Assembly: GCF_000006405.1 (NCBI RefSeq)
Contig: NW_003206281.1
Location: 231,110 to 273,415, forward strand
Direction of reading: 5' to 3'
DNA length: 42,306 bases
Origin: Perkinsus marinus ATCC 50983
Taxonomy: Eukaryota > Perkinsozoa > Perkinsida > Perkinsidae
Below, piece by piece: positions 1-11,157 of this stretch (positions are counted from its first letter, which is position 1; the number at the start of each line of letters is the position of its first letter). The notes beneath the pieces were generated by a model. That model saw only the letters and a program-made list of their open reading frames with translations. It was not told the origin of the DNA and did no database searches. A program made the translations under genes and the position numbers.

Positions 1-756
1 TGAAGGGGAGGAGGTCGGCTGGTGAATTGGCGGGAATGGTAGTGCTATCGGAAAATTTTTCCCAAAAAATTTTTCCGCAAAAATTTTTTTACCACTATTT
101 CTATATCATACCAAGAAGATACTAACCCTTCGAGTCGCTTCAACACAGAACAGAATGAACAGAGTTTCACCCGTGAAAAAGATATTAGAATTCTGTTATC
201 GGCGATCGCGGTAACATATACTTCCTATAGTTAACATGGAGTATTAGCATTACATACGACGCGTTTTACGCGTTATTCACTGCTCATATGCGTTCTCGCA
301 ACTAGTGTTTTTTTCGCAGAATATACTAACCCTTCGAGAGGTTAGATTGTATGTAGCGGTCGCGGGGCCGACCCCCTGCAGGGGCATTATTCGCTCGCAA
401 CACTCCACGTTTTATGTGAAGTGGTGTAATATTCAACGCGGTGATATGCAGTAGTGGTCGTGAAATATGTTTTTCATATCACTAGGGTGGTGAAGAAACA
501 TAAATATATTGCAGTCACCAACACATGTGCATATTACTTTTCAGATATCAACAGTGTACAGACCCCTCCATGTGGGCAAGGAGGATATTCTAATTGAACC
601 AGAGGTAGGGCGAGGATGTGAGTAGCGCGCGCCCTGGTGATCGATTTGAGGTATTGCCTTCATCGCCTTCGAGAAGGGCTGCGATGGAAATGAGCGGGAA
701 GAAGATTTATGTTCAGCAGAGTAGAAGGCGAGGCGATGGTAAGGCGGCGTTGCATA

Positions 757-776
757 AATCGATCAAGTGATCGATT
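757..776. repeat. Palindrome, 9-nt arms, 2-nt spacer
   Basis: AATCGATCA and TGATCGATT flank the dinucleotide AG. The same core, with GG in the centre, recurs at 1350-1373, so the two may be copies of one sequence. No gene is visible around it. Confidence 0.7.
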
Positions 777-856
777 AGGCCTTCGTGATGAAGGGGCGGA
801 GCTCACTGAGTTCACTTCCATGGACTCAATCAATGAATTTTACATAGGTCCAGCCC

Positions 857-867
857 GGTTCGATCCC
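857..867 (+). other. Isolated tRNA B-box-like motif
   Basis: GGTTCGATCCC matches the Pol III B-box consensus. No convincing A box or foldable tRNA surrounds it, so it is probably a relic of a tRNA-derived repeat. The rest of 1-4238 holds no gene I can support: the short open frames there look random and share no family motifs. Confidence 0.4.
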
Positions 868-1349
868 CGGGTAGGACATTTCTCCATCATTAGAGTTTTT
901 CGTGCATATCTCTCCGAGCTGTTCGCATAATCGAGTTTTTCCCAACACCTCCGCATATAGAGGAGTCGTTCGATCTATCTGGTAGCCTCCTACGCTTCGT
1001 AGTTAAGCCAGAATAATTCTGCACGCACGCACAACGCGAAAGTGCCTGCTGTTGCGGTATATGCTCCGCTCGCTTCGCAATTCTCACAAACACACGTCGT
1101 CGAGCATCTGCAAAATTTCCCGAACTGCTATGTGTACTCTCACTCTCCTATATTAACTTGGCAGTAGAATGAATTGTGGTTAGTATTTATGAAAAAATAA
1201 CTTCAGGGGAAAGAATCGATTGATTTCAAATTTTCGGTTTTTTTCTTTATATTTTTTGGTTGTTCGATCAGGTGCGGTATCATCATCATCGTCGTTGAAG
1301 GCGGTAACGTTGAAAGAATTCAGGAGCTCACACTTGGTGGGGTCGGATG

Positions 1350-1373
1350 ATAATCGATCAGGTGATCGATTAT
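1350..1373. repeat. Palindrome, 11-nt arms, 2-nt spacer
   Basis: ATAATCGATCA and TGATCGATTAT flank GG. It shares its core with the palindrome at 757-776. Chance occurrence of 11-nt arms in this window is very unlikely. Confidence 0.75.
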
Positions 1374-3105
1374 GTTTCGGGATATACACATAGTCAACTC
1401 CGTAAAAAATTTTGAGGATTTTTTGGGGGAAATTTTCGTTGGTTTCTGTACATTTCTACACGAATTCGTCAGCACACTCCTGAACACAGCCGAAGGAAGA
1501 GAACCATATTTCACAAAGATTTGTTAGAATTCCAGAGCAATAAAATACTCATTTGGAATAAGCGTTGCATATACGATGCGAAGTTGACCTGTGGCAGTAA
1601 ATGAGTATCAGACCTTGAGTGCTTAACACAAGGCCCCAGTTACCAGTGAGCAGTTTTCGGTCCGAACACAATTGTCCCTGCGTGCTAAGGTGCTGCAAAG
1701 CTAGAGCTAGTAGTAGCTCATACGTAGCTCGTTATCATAGTTATAACGTAACGTATTCTGATGCGTTCTACTCCATTGTACGTCCGCTGTCGTACAAGGT
1801 TACCATAGCAACAGAATGAAAACTATAAACTTATGTATTATAGCAGATTGGGACTAGCGACAAAAGAGACAAGCTAAGAAACTTACCACAATTACACGAG
1901 GCAGCCTGCTAACACGACATTCAGCCGAACCGGCACAGTTCCGCATAATATTCACGTTCGTGTATACTGGGAGAATTTGTTGTATTATGTGGTGGTAATT
2001 TATCATACCATAACGAAGTTTCCCGTGATGTGAAAAAACACTAGTGAAAACATATTTCACTTGGAGTATTACGCCACTGGACGTAAAATGGGTTGTGGAA
2101 CTCCGGTATATGCAAGTCGCTTTGTCCGTATGCGTGTGTGAATTTGTATGAGTTCAAAGCCTACTAAGACAACACGGCTTAGATCCACATAAGGAGGGAA
2201 TAGTTTTAGCATATTAAATTGGCTCGTTTATCACACCAAGGAGTTTTGTTGTCTATACCATCGTTCTCCCTTTTCCGATGTTTTCATCGTGAGGTGTTGT
2301 TGATGAGGAGCTGCGGATTCGATACGAATTGGCGGCAGTGTGGGACGGAAGTTTGCGGAAATTGATTGACTCGAAAGAGAAAGTTGAAGAGTATAGGAAT
2401 ATCGTCGAGGTAGAAATGGTCTTCATCCATACCTGATTTGTATCTTACGCTGTCAACCTGAAGATATTTTTGTCAGATGTCGATGAAGTCTACTTTAGTT
2501 GCTAATGCTATCAATAGGATTTTGTTTTGCGCGCAGGTAAAGAAGTTCATAGAATTTTGTGGCGAAGTGACGGAATTTTGCGGCGCAGTGAAGGGATGAG
2601 TATATGTATCCGCTTCAGAGTATCTATGCGGGTGTATGTATGGTCCGTATTGGGTTGCGGTTGGAAGTCGAGGAGAGCTGCGAAATATCTTTTTGCACGG
2701 AAAAAAGTAATTTTTGTGATTTTTTTTTACCAGAAAATCTTCGCTGTGCGTTGAGCGAATCTTTTAGATTCTCTTTTTGGTATATTTTTTGGTCTGTTGC
2801 TGAGCCCTCTGGCGTTGACAGGGACGATGTACAGGTTGGTTGAATTACGGGAGTAGTAGAAGTGGAGGGAGATGGGATAGAACCCGGGTTGCTCGTGTGT
2901 AGGTGGTGGGCGCTTAACGTGGCGCGTAGATCGTCGGTGATATTGAATGTAGCAGCAGTGGGAGTGGCGGCGGTCCTTTATACGATCTGTCTCGTTGCTA
3001 CTGCCTCTGGAAACGGTGACGGGTAGGTGGGTGAGATGTTTTCACGCGCCACGAAATTGGCAGATTTTGATCTGAGTAGATTTGTGACTGAATAGATTCA
3101 ATGCT

Positions 3106-3127
3106 ATCCTGTCACAGGATTCCTGTG
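3106..3127. repeat. Chained single-base-centre palindromes
   Basis: Two overlapping palindromes share an arm: ATCCTGT-C-ACAGGAT and CACAGGA-T-TCCTGTG. The block therefore reads arm, inverted arm, arm, with one base between each. It lies at the 5' edge of the tRNA-like relic that follows. Confidence 0.75.
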
Positions 3128-3199
3128 CACTAAATCGGCTTATTTAGTAGACTTCCGAAAGTAACGGTTGTGGGTTCGATTCCCGGTGCGGATTTTTTT
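3122..3199 (+). other. tRNA-like relic with B box and T7 terminator
   Basis: GGTTCGATTCC at 3173-3183 is a near-perfect B box. A run of seven T at 3193-3199 follows at the distance expected of a Pol III terminator after a tRNA 3' end. The 5' half does not fold as a tRNA: a CTAAAT/ATTTAG hairpin sits where the D arm should be, and the expected acceptor strand is not intact. It is more likely a tRNA pseudogene or the head of a SINE than a working tRNA. Confidence 0.45.
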
Positions 3200-4060
3200 G
3201 AATCATTTTTAATCGTTTTTATTGATCGGAGATGAGAGTGTTCTCATTTGATACATGAACTGCGCTCTTCCGAATGGTATGTGTCTCGAGAGCTCGACTC
3301 GTGAAGTCGTAGAGAATTGATTCAAGCAAACGCACAGAAAAAGTGTGGTTATTTATTACAAGTTTTTTTAGGTTGTTACCTGCGTATTGTGGTACTGCAG
3401 CGTTGGTAGTGGTACTTATAGATGGTAGGGGAATTTATAATTGATTATGCATTTCGTGAAGTTGATGGCGTATCAGGTGGTTGGTATGTTGTGTTATCAG
3501 TGTTGAAACGGTTTGTTTAGGGGGGTATAATGGGACTCACACAAGGAAAGTCTCTTGTAATTTAATTAATAGCAGCTGATTCGTGACGGGCACACTGCGG
3601 GGTGAGAAAATATGCTCTTGCTCACCTGCGTGTGTTGGTGACAATTGCGAGGAAATTATTGTCGTACATGTATGTAAACTTCAGTGATTATCGAGGAAAC
3701 TTTTGGACTCAGCTGAGGAGAGCAAGCATATATAATATATGATATATTCCTTCAACACTGCGCGGTATATGCCGTTCTTGTTTGTATTGGATCTCGCAAC
3801 AGAATAGCATTATGTTATAAGTCTGAACAGTCGCAAGCAGAGGCGTGTATATCGGCGATCTCATTTCGGCGTTGGCAACATTTAGATAGAAATAAAATGG
3901 ATTGATCGCGGACTTTCACGACTTCGGTGACCTATGCGACTTCATGTTCACTCCACGGATGGAGAATACAGAAGCACTCGTTCTACGAGAATGATATCGC
4001 AATCATGTCAGTGTTTCTACAAGCACAAGTTCGGATAGTCCCGGCGGGGGTCGAACTGCA

Positions 4061-4107
4061 AACCATCTGAGACTCAGATGGTTAGCGGTTCGACTCAGAC
4101 TCTGAGT
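4061..4107. repeat. Two single-base-centre palindromes
   Basis: AACCATCTGAG-A-CTCAGATGGTT (11-nt arms, 4061-4083) is followed ten bases later by ACTCAGA-C-TCTGAGT (7-nt arms, 4093-4107). Both have a single unpaired centre base. Confidence 0.85.
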
Positions 4108-4238
4108 TATAGTACCGCTAAAAACTTGGATCGAGTTGCAGGAATAGCTTCGAAGTCAATGCATACATTAAGAACGAGGATAGCTTAGCCACAGAACTTC
4201 TGTGACAGAAGCTGATGGAGTCGTTGAGGGTAGGTTGA

Positions 4239-5603
4239 CCCCCCAGCAGGGTGTGATGTGAGTGGAAATTTAGCACGATATTCTGTGTTTAGAAATTTCA
4301 AGGTGGAAATTTCCGGAATTTCCAGGAAATTTCCGCCAAGATGCTTCCGGGCTTCTGCGCTTGCGCGCAGTCGGGATCGAGCGAGTACAAGAGGAGCAAG
4401 ATCACGAGTTGGAGAGTCGTTTCGTGGGTCCATGCGTTACATTGTCGATTGCGTGTCGCGTTCAGTTCGGGAGACAATGGTGACTCGAAAGGGATGTAGG
4501 TGCCTCAATCACGGTCACGACTGACGATCCGTCAAAGCAGCTTTGTGAGAGACAGGTTCTCGCTCTCGAAAAACCTCGTTTCTGGGTGGTCGAATTCTGT
4601 TCAGTATGTCGAAGAAATCTAGTTTGTCTCTGAAGGCTTTCCTGTTACATTGCCTATCTCTTAATGGCTCCCTCGTCGCGTAGGAGAAGCTCTCTCTTCG
4701 ACCCCCGACCGCATTCCGCATTACCTGGTGAAAACTCGGGCTGAGCTTGGCCTCCCACCGCTACCAGATCACAATCCAGATCGCCAGCCGAGTGTGCACG
4801 TATGCCCTCATTGTTTTGGAAGCTCGAGTCGAGTGCTACAACTCCACGAGGCTCAGAAAGAATATTTCAGCTCACTGGGATGAACAGCGTGAAAAGAACC
4901 GGGGTGCGGTTGGAGCAGCTCGTTCTGATGCTGTATCACCTTTTACCTTACAAGCACCAGGTAAAGCGGCTTGCTTTGACGAGTTGTCCTCGCGTCACGC
5001 GAGTCGCGTGTTACAATACCATCAGTCACCCCAGGCGCCTTATCGCCGAGAGTCAACCACTTAGAGTCCAACGAGAATCAAGTGATCTCAGCTACCGGCA
5101 TTCCTTCTCGAGATAACCGCCCTGACTCTCAAGACCGGAAAAACGTCGATCTATCGAGAGGCTTCCTGATATAAAAAACCTGTTTGCCTTTAACGTCGGA
5201 GGATTTAAAAATCCTAGAAACAGCATCCAGCTTCAAAAACTTGTGGCACCAAGTGGCACCTCATGACGCACGACGAAGACTTGTAAGCGCTCGCCTTGAT
5301 GATCGATTCCAGGCTGGAATTTCCACAAATTCAGAATTTGAAATTCTGGAAATTTTCCAGCCGTTGGGGCTTTTACGCACAACAACCAATTCTGAGCATC
5401 ACTACGACACTCTATCTATGCGGAGAGCTATTCTTAATGCAGATTGAGCTTTTTTATAAACAGAACGTGCGTAGAGATCAGTAAATAGCCATTTTTGTTA
5501 GATTTCCTGGAAATTCAAGGGTCGTGGAATTTTTTCCGAAATTTCCTTCGGAAATTTCAGGAATGGAAATTTACACTTGCAAAAATCACACCCTGCCCCC
5601 CAG
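4239..5603. mobile_element. Non-autonomous hAT-type transposon with 8-bp TSD
   Basis: The direct repeat CCCCCCAG at 4239-4246 and 5596-5603 is an 8-bp target-site duplication. Just inside, CAGGGTGTGAT (4247-4257) is matched by its reverse complement ending at 5595, giving 11-bp terminal inverted repeats that start CAGGG. An 8-bp duplication with CAGRG-type ends is typical of the hAT superfamily. The 1349-bp interior carries many GGAAATTTCC-like subterminal repeats in both orientations, near both ends and around 5320-5360. It has no transposase frame. It would need a transposase in trans; whether the hAT gene at 20767-23864 supplies it is unknown, because that gene's own termini were not found. 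Other short frames inside show no family features. Confidence 0.85.
4989..5010. repeat. Chained palindromes inside the hAT element
   Basis: CTCGCGT-C-ACGCGAG and CACGCGA-G-TCGCGTG share an arm, giving three alternating copies of TCGCGT separated by single bases. This block sits within the transposon interior, so such palindromes can arise inside mobile DNA. Confidence 0.75.
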
Positions 5604-5929
5604 TCAAAGGCGAACCAAATCGAATTTTGGTTAAGATGTAACGGATTTCTAAGGACCGTGTTTTTCTCGAGTAAGTTCCAAAGTTCACAATTTCACGCTG
5701 AATGAGCAGTGTTTCGGGCCGAAATTTTAGCTAGGTAGATAGAGTGATGAACTACGATACTCTGAAGTGGAAGGGTCATATTTGAAACCGTTACTGATAT
5801 ATGATAAGGGATCTACCAATGAGGGATCTACCACACCTACTATGACTATCGACCCTGCCCCACCGACAGTGCGCCCTCACATCAGGCAAGAGCCTGGCTC
5901 TATAGAGGCCGAGCATCTAATGACTTCGC

Positions 5930-6851
5930 GATTAAGACCGATCCGGGACGCAGGGGCTGTCGGCAGCTGTAGGTCCTACAGTGTAGGATAATATTACTTT
6001 ATCATTGCCACTATTATGATTTGATGGGCACTGGCTCGAAATATGACCTCTGCCTCCACATGAATAGCATCGTGGCAGTCGTGCCGACTCCACACCTTTC
6101 TTTGTAGATGCATTTTCCTCGGATTCCGAGGCCAGCTCGTCCCGTGCCTCCTTCGCAAGAGCCATTGCCTTTATAGCCCCTATATCCTTTATACCCTTGC
6201 CTTTAGCAGGAGGCTGATCGGCTGAAACGGTAGCCACTGTTCCGGGCTTAGGCACTACGATGCTCTTGGCAAGTCTCAAACATCCCTCAACAATATCGGC
6301 TCTGGATTCCCATAAGGATTCCCTTTGGCTTTTAATGGCTGGTTTACCGGGGATATCGGCCGGAACTCCTTCCCAAAACATCAAACACGCCGCCGAATTC
6401 ATCCATGTTTGATCAAGTTTGATACTTGATGGCTTGGATGAGCCATTCAGGCGTTGAAGCTCAGTCGAGAACTCTGCTGGACTCTCTTCTGGCCTCAACT
6501 CGCGGGTGAAGAAGTTATGCCAGCACTTGAATATATCGGCATCATAACGCTCTATAAGCACCAGTATAGCTTTCTGATTCAACTTCTCGTCATCAGCAGC
6601 AGTAATGGTAGTTGATGATGGGCATACGTTTACCTGTACAGTAGTATAGGCACACACGCTCGCCTTGCTGTTCGATTCTTCAAGCACAGCAAGATGCGCA
6701 TTCCAGCAGAGCTTGAGACCCTCGGATGGTCACCGTCCAGACCGATTAGTGAAGAAAAAGATAAAGTAGTTCGAGGCGACATCCCTGAAAGGCAGCATAT
6801 TTTTATGCTATATTTAGAAATATTATTGCCGTGGAATATTGCGGGTTCCAA
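5930..6851 (-). mobile_element. Retroelement gag fossil (zinc-knuckle nucleocapsid)
   Basis: A minus-strand region encodes a gag-like protein. It has a helical capsid-type stretch and, near its C-terminal end, one CCHC zinc knuckle of the form C-x2-C-x4-H-x4-C (CYSCGGRGHISSQC). No protease, reverse transcriptase or integrase follows, and no terminal repeats were recognised, so this is a detached and broken gag piece with at least one or two breaks. Age cannot be judged without terminal repeats. A palindrome (CTGTAGG-T-CCTACAG, 5967-5981) lies at its lower edge. The 5604-5930 stretch before it shows nothing I can name. Confidence 0.65.
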
Positions 6852-6884
6852 TGAGAGGCTTTGCGGTTAGAGATCTAGTCAGCT

Positions 6885-8033
6885 TCAGCTGGCTGGCTCC
6901 GGCCTCATGCTAGTGGGCTTCACCTCCGCCAAATGTACTTTGACCTCGTTAACCACGGCTTGGGTATGAGCTGGGGCATTTCCATCCCCCGAAGATCGCA
7001 AACGCGTCATCACCGGCTTATACCATCCGTAGATGGTCCACCCATGATTTTGTATTGGGTCACTTTCGGACCCGTTTATTCGTGCGCCTATTCTATCCAT
7101 ACTTAATCTCAGATCATAAACATCGATGTCATCATCTCGCAAGGGGTTCTCTAGTAACCCCCGGGGAAGGAATATTCGAGAAAAAGCTAAGCTCTGAAAC
7201 TCGCACTGACCACCAGGGATATCAGGAGAGACAATAACGGATCGTACTACCCAGCTATAACGGCGAGCACGGGATAGACATACACAATCAAACGTATTTG
7301 GATATTGTCGATCGCAAGCCTCACCTGAGCATACACGATCCTCTACCCACGTTGGTCCGAGTTGTAGACTAACATTTTCCATCCCAAATGCTTTGAATCC
7401 CGTATTCGACGAAAATGTCAAGGGATCCACAAGTCTTTCATTATCAAAGACAGTGGCCCACTGTCAGTGGGTACTAAATACTCCTTAATGCGAACTATCT
7501 TAACCGCCCCATCTCCCATCATACCCCGAAACATGGGTTCAGCAATAGAATACACTCCTCCCACCTTTGTGTCTCTAAATTTGAAGAGGTTTGCGGTTTC
7601 TTGTTGCGAGTCCGTCAATATTATGAAAACGCCATTACTCTGCAGATATTGAAACACAAGGAACCGATCATAAACGCATAGGAACGTATACGTGGTACGT
7701 ACCACGTATGCTTCGATACGAATGTCTTAATACCATGTCGACTCGTACCACCCTTCGTGGATCGATACAGTTGTACTTCAGGGTAACGAAATTTCGCTCG
7801 GGCCGGTGTGGATTGGAACCATTGAGAAGAATGGGAGCCGGGGTATCCGTTTCATGAACACGTCGCAGTACTCTAGGTCGATCACAGTCGTTTACCCCGG
7901 CAATCCTAAATCCTACAATATTGCTTTGAGCCCCAACAAGAAGCGGGTATCCGGTGTTACATCGAAGTTCAGGGCTCCTCGCTAATGTATTACCCAAGGG
8001 CCTTGGGCCAAGGCGCGAGTGGCAGCATGTCAT
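6885..8033 (-). other. Unidentified coding remnants beside the gag fossil
   Basis: Several minus-strand open stretches have protein-like composition, with cysteine-containing segments around 7290-7340, but match no family I recognise. They lie immediately upstream of the gag fossil on the same strand. They may be part of an older virus-like or retroelement insertion, or a decayed host gene. The region is broken in a few places. Two palindromes occur within it: CCCACTG-T-CAGTGGG (7457-7471) and an even 22-bp one (7688-7709). Confidence 0.3.
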
Positions 8034-8463
8034 GACCTATGACATACAGTCCGAAACCGCAGACCCGTTTCGGATGGCCCTGGTTCACTACAGATTCAAC
8101 TTCACTTGGAAGCGACAGTACGGTCCGAGTAACCAGAACGAGATAAGATGGGAATATACCGAACATGAAGGCTGCGACAGGAAAATCCGCATAGTCGAAG
8201 ACGGAGCCCAGATTAAGATATGGATTTCAGGTGGTATAAATGGCATGTTGACCGCATTGTTACAGAACGGGCGCTACATGGTGGACGAAATTCTATGGAG
8301 TCTTTCCAGTGACCTAGGCGACCATACAGGAGAGCCGAGAAACCTGAAGCACGTGAGATTCCCCCCGCATATTGAGCAGTACATCCTGGATGCTGCTTCT
8401 CGTGGAGAAAATGCCTCACATGTCTTGGCAAGGAAGAGTATCCCGAGTTTGCAAATCGTTTGA
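8029..8463 (+). other. Unidentified plus-strand coding remnant
   Basis: About 145 residues are open on the plus strand, rich in aromatic and charged residues, with a short tract KIWISGGINGMLTALLQNGR. I recognise no family. It meets the minus-strand remnants head to head near 8000, which suggests a rearrangement junction between two decayed insertions. It lacks a signal peptide and a recognisable catalytic motif, and may be a fossil of the same origin as its neighbours. Confidence 0.3.
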
Positions 8464-10194
8464 CCGAGACAATAGTGATGTTATGAATACTTTTCCATGG
8501 AATCACTTTCAGTTGGCACGTTCAAAATCTGAGCTCGTCTCTGAGAATTAGACGAGATGCAATAAAGGTCTATGCACTCCTCACAACACGTGCTATGGCT
8601 TTTCTGATGCCATCATCAAGTTTGGACTCGTAAACATTCATGGGGCACCGGGAGAATTTTTGGGCAGCGAAAGAACTATTCGGGCACTGGAAGGATTCTT
8701 TCAAAGAAAACTCAAGAATTTCTTTGGATATTGAAGGTCTCTTTCAAACGCGCGCAAGTCCAGGCCCTAGACAAGTCCTAGTTTGTTGCTGAAGCGACAC
8801 ATTATAGGATGTTTCCGTTACTTGAATCGCAATAAAAAACAGATGAGTTTGTCGATACAAGACCTTGTAATACGGGTGAAGGATATAACGTGTATAATGG
8901 GATACGCCTTTTGAGCTGAATGCCATTCAATGAACAAACTATATAGGTAGAGATTTCCGGGGTAGGGATCGTCACCATCCGAAGATCCCACATTCGAAGA
9001 GACCACAGTTGCCGGACTCCAGCCGTGCGAACCGAATCGGTTCGCGGAAGGAAGATGTAAACTTCACAATGAGACTCTCCATTTGAGTCTCAAATTTTGA
9101 GAGGAGGGGCGATAGTTGATAGTGCCAGACAACAGTTTGGGCGTGAGGAAGGATACCACGTGCAAACTTGCAGCTTCCTAGTCGCAGTAAAGAAGCTACA
9201 ATCGCATTGTTAGAGCGCTCCGCGAGCCGGGAGTTCCGGCCCACGGCCACCCTTAATGGGAGATACAGTATCTCAATACGCGAGTGCGATGGGGATTCTG
9301 AATGATATAAGACGAGGAGAAGTACCTGATGTGATGGAGGCCAATCACGGAATGGAATTCAGGTTTTGTTATACCTATTCGTCACCACATTCAGCTACAA
9401 CATCTTTTTATACTTCAATAACGATTTGTACTCCATCGCGAATTTACTTTCCGTATTTATTCAGTTATTTTTCATTTCCATATCGATGCTCAGATATTCA
9501 TACATATCCCTATTTAACCTCTTCTCTTTTCACCTTATCAATTAACTCCTGGGTATTATTCATCTGACTAAAACCAAAAATTCCTCGGATCAAAACCAGT
9601 GGCTTTAAGTCGCAAGAACTGCTATTATCTTATTGTCCTGACTACTTTGATGTAACTACACTGTGTACCATCCAAACACAATATTCAACTCCTATCGTAT
9701 TCGTCTCTTTCACACTAACATCTCATGATCACTTGCGGTCTGAAGCGGATCTGTGATGCGCTCTCACTCATCATGGGATCTAATCATAGAACTAATTTTC
9801 TCGTATCCGTATGCTACTCCGAAAATCCTTGGCTTGAGGATTACTGTCAGAAAAACCTTACCCAACTCAACCTGGAACTTCCAAAGCTGCATAGGCCTAC
9901 GTTCTTTATACATTGTAACGAGGGCATTTAACTCGTGTATCTCAACTCACCGTCTACACCCTCGAGCGTTAGCGAGCTAGGGAACTCCGGGGCGAAGCGA
10001 CGGGCTCTGCTAGTGAGGATAGTTGATCATGTCAACTTGCTCTGTACGCACCCGCACGTGTTCTGTGGATATGAATCTCTACCGTCTGCGTGCGGGGAGA
10101 CGCACGCTTCATAATTGCGTGCTAGAGGACACTCCCTCAGTCCGATCAGGGTTTACTTACGCGACACACATTTTGCTATCACCAAACCCTTGAG
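8464..10194. other. No supported gene; pyrimidine-rich tract
   Basis: I find no convincing gene here. 9360-9720 is strongly T/C-rich on the plus strand. A single-base-centre palindrome with 9-nt arms (GCGAACCGA-A-TCGGTTCGC) lies at 9027-9045. Confidence 0.5.
9027..9045. repeat. Single-base-centre palindrome, 9-nt arms
   Basis: GCGAACCGA-A-TCGGTTCGC is perfect, with no surrounding gene. Confidence 0.85.
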
Positions 10195-10302
10195 TTATTC
10201 CTCGAAGTGGCTGTGGACTTGCTTTTCCACGAACACGTCTTCTTTCAGTTGGGCCATGGCCTTCTGCGTCTTGGCGCCCGATTCGGCCATCATCGCGTCT
10301 TC
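10195..10302 (-). CDS. Possible terminal exon, Glu/Lys-rich
   Basis: On the minus strand, after a GCTTAG acceptor-like site, 35 codons read EDAMMAESGAKTQKAMAQLK, continue with a charged, helix-prone tail, and end in TAA. The composition (Lys, Glu, Gln, Ala, Met) looks more protein-like than the frame on the other strand. I cannot identify upstream exons in 10303-10880 or a family. It may be the last exon of a small gene or chance. Confidence 0.3.
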   Translation of the reverse strand, partial: EDAMMAESGAKTQKAMAQLKEDVFVEKQVHSHFEE

Positions 10303-11157
10303 CTAAGCATGAAGAGCTTTGATAGCACCGGAATGAGAACTATATACAGGAAGATCTAGAGCTTTAGACAGTAAAAGCAATAAAACCCTCCGGGTTGTTT
10401 TTTGGCCTCGGAAATAGAGGACCTCTTTTCATTATTCTCATCAACGTCAATGTGACGAGAGTGTTTGAACTGGTGATGCTGATGAATCATCAGTGATGAT
10501 GGTGGCGGCCTTCAGTCTGCATGAGGGCAACCTGACGCCCGAAAGAGAGGCGACAGGTTGAAAGCCTGTTTGTTCTCGTTGGAGGTTGCTCTACCAGCAA
10601 ATTGCAGGCAGCAATTTCAGACAGTATGATGTTAAGGTGCATGCCGCATGATTCGGTGGAGGTGGTCAAAGGTTACAAAGTAATAGCTGAGGCGATAGGA
10701 AATTCGTGCAGTAACGCATCGATCGATCGTTCCGACTCGTAGTTGATCATGCGCCATCAAAGCCATCTCGAGGTGTAGTATCTTAGCCTCCCCAACCCTA
10801 GTCTTACGTCCAGTTCATTCACTGCCCTTCTCGGCACTTGTTGTCTAGACTCCTCATCCAAAGCTATTGACGATGGACTCACACGGAACTCAACTCCGCT
10901 TTCTCTATAAGACCCATTCTCATATGCTGGTCATACTGACAAAATAGGCCGAAGAATAAGAAAATAAGAAGAAAAAAACGACCATTTAGATACGGGACAC
11001 GCACCGCGGCCCTTTGTTGTAATCTGAATGCTAAGAATGAATCATCCTGGATGATAAGTACTGAGATGAGAAATTCGAGTGGATCAACCAGGAATCTTCG
11101 CCTGATAAGTGACAACTGTAGTAGAATCGTCACCATTCGGGTAGTGATGTGTACCGA
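10303..11157. other. No supported gene
   Basis: Nothing recognisable was found apart from the single-base-centre palindrome CTGATGA-A-TCATCAG at 10479-10493 and an imperfect hairpin with AAATTGC/GCAATTT arms near 10600. Confidence 0.4.

Noticed and set aside
4040-4083. Possible minus-strand tRNA ending in GTTCGACCCCCGCCGGGAC
   Set aside because: The T stem does not pair and the would-be anticodon arm is the 4061-4083 palindrome. No acceptor strand matches.
1-4238. Several 60-80-codon frames as genes
   Set aside because: Composition looks random, none has a motif or signal peptide, and frames on both strands overlap equally.
8972-9250. 92-codon minus frame as a gene
   Set aside because: No start context, no motif, no spliced partner; length is within chance for this base composition.
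9360-9720. Pyrimidine-rich tract as a long polypyrimidine splice or regulatory element
   Set aside because: No adjacent exon or acceptor with a coding continuation was found.
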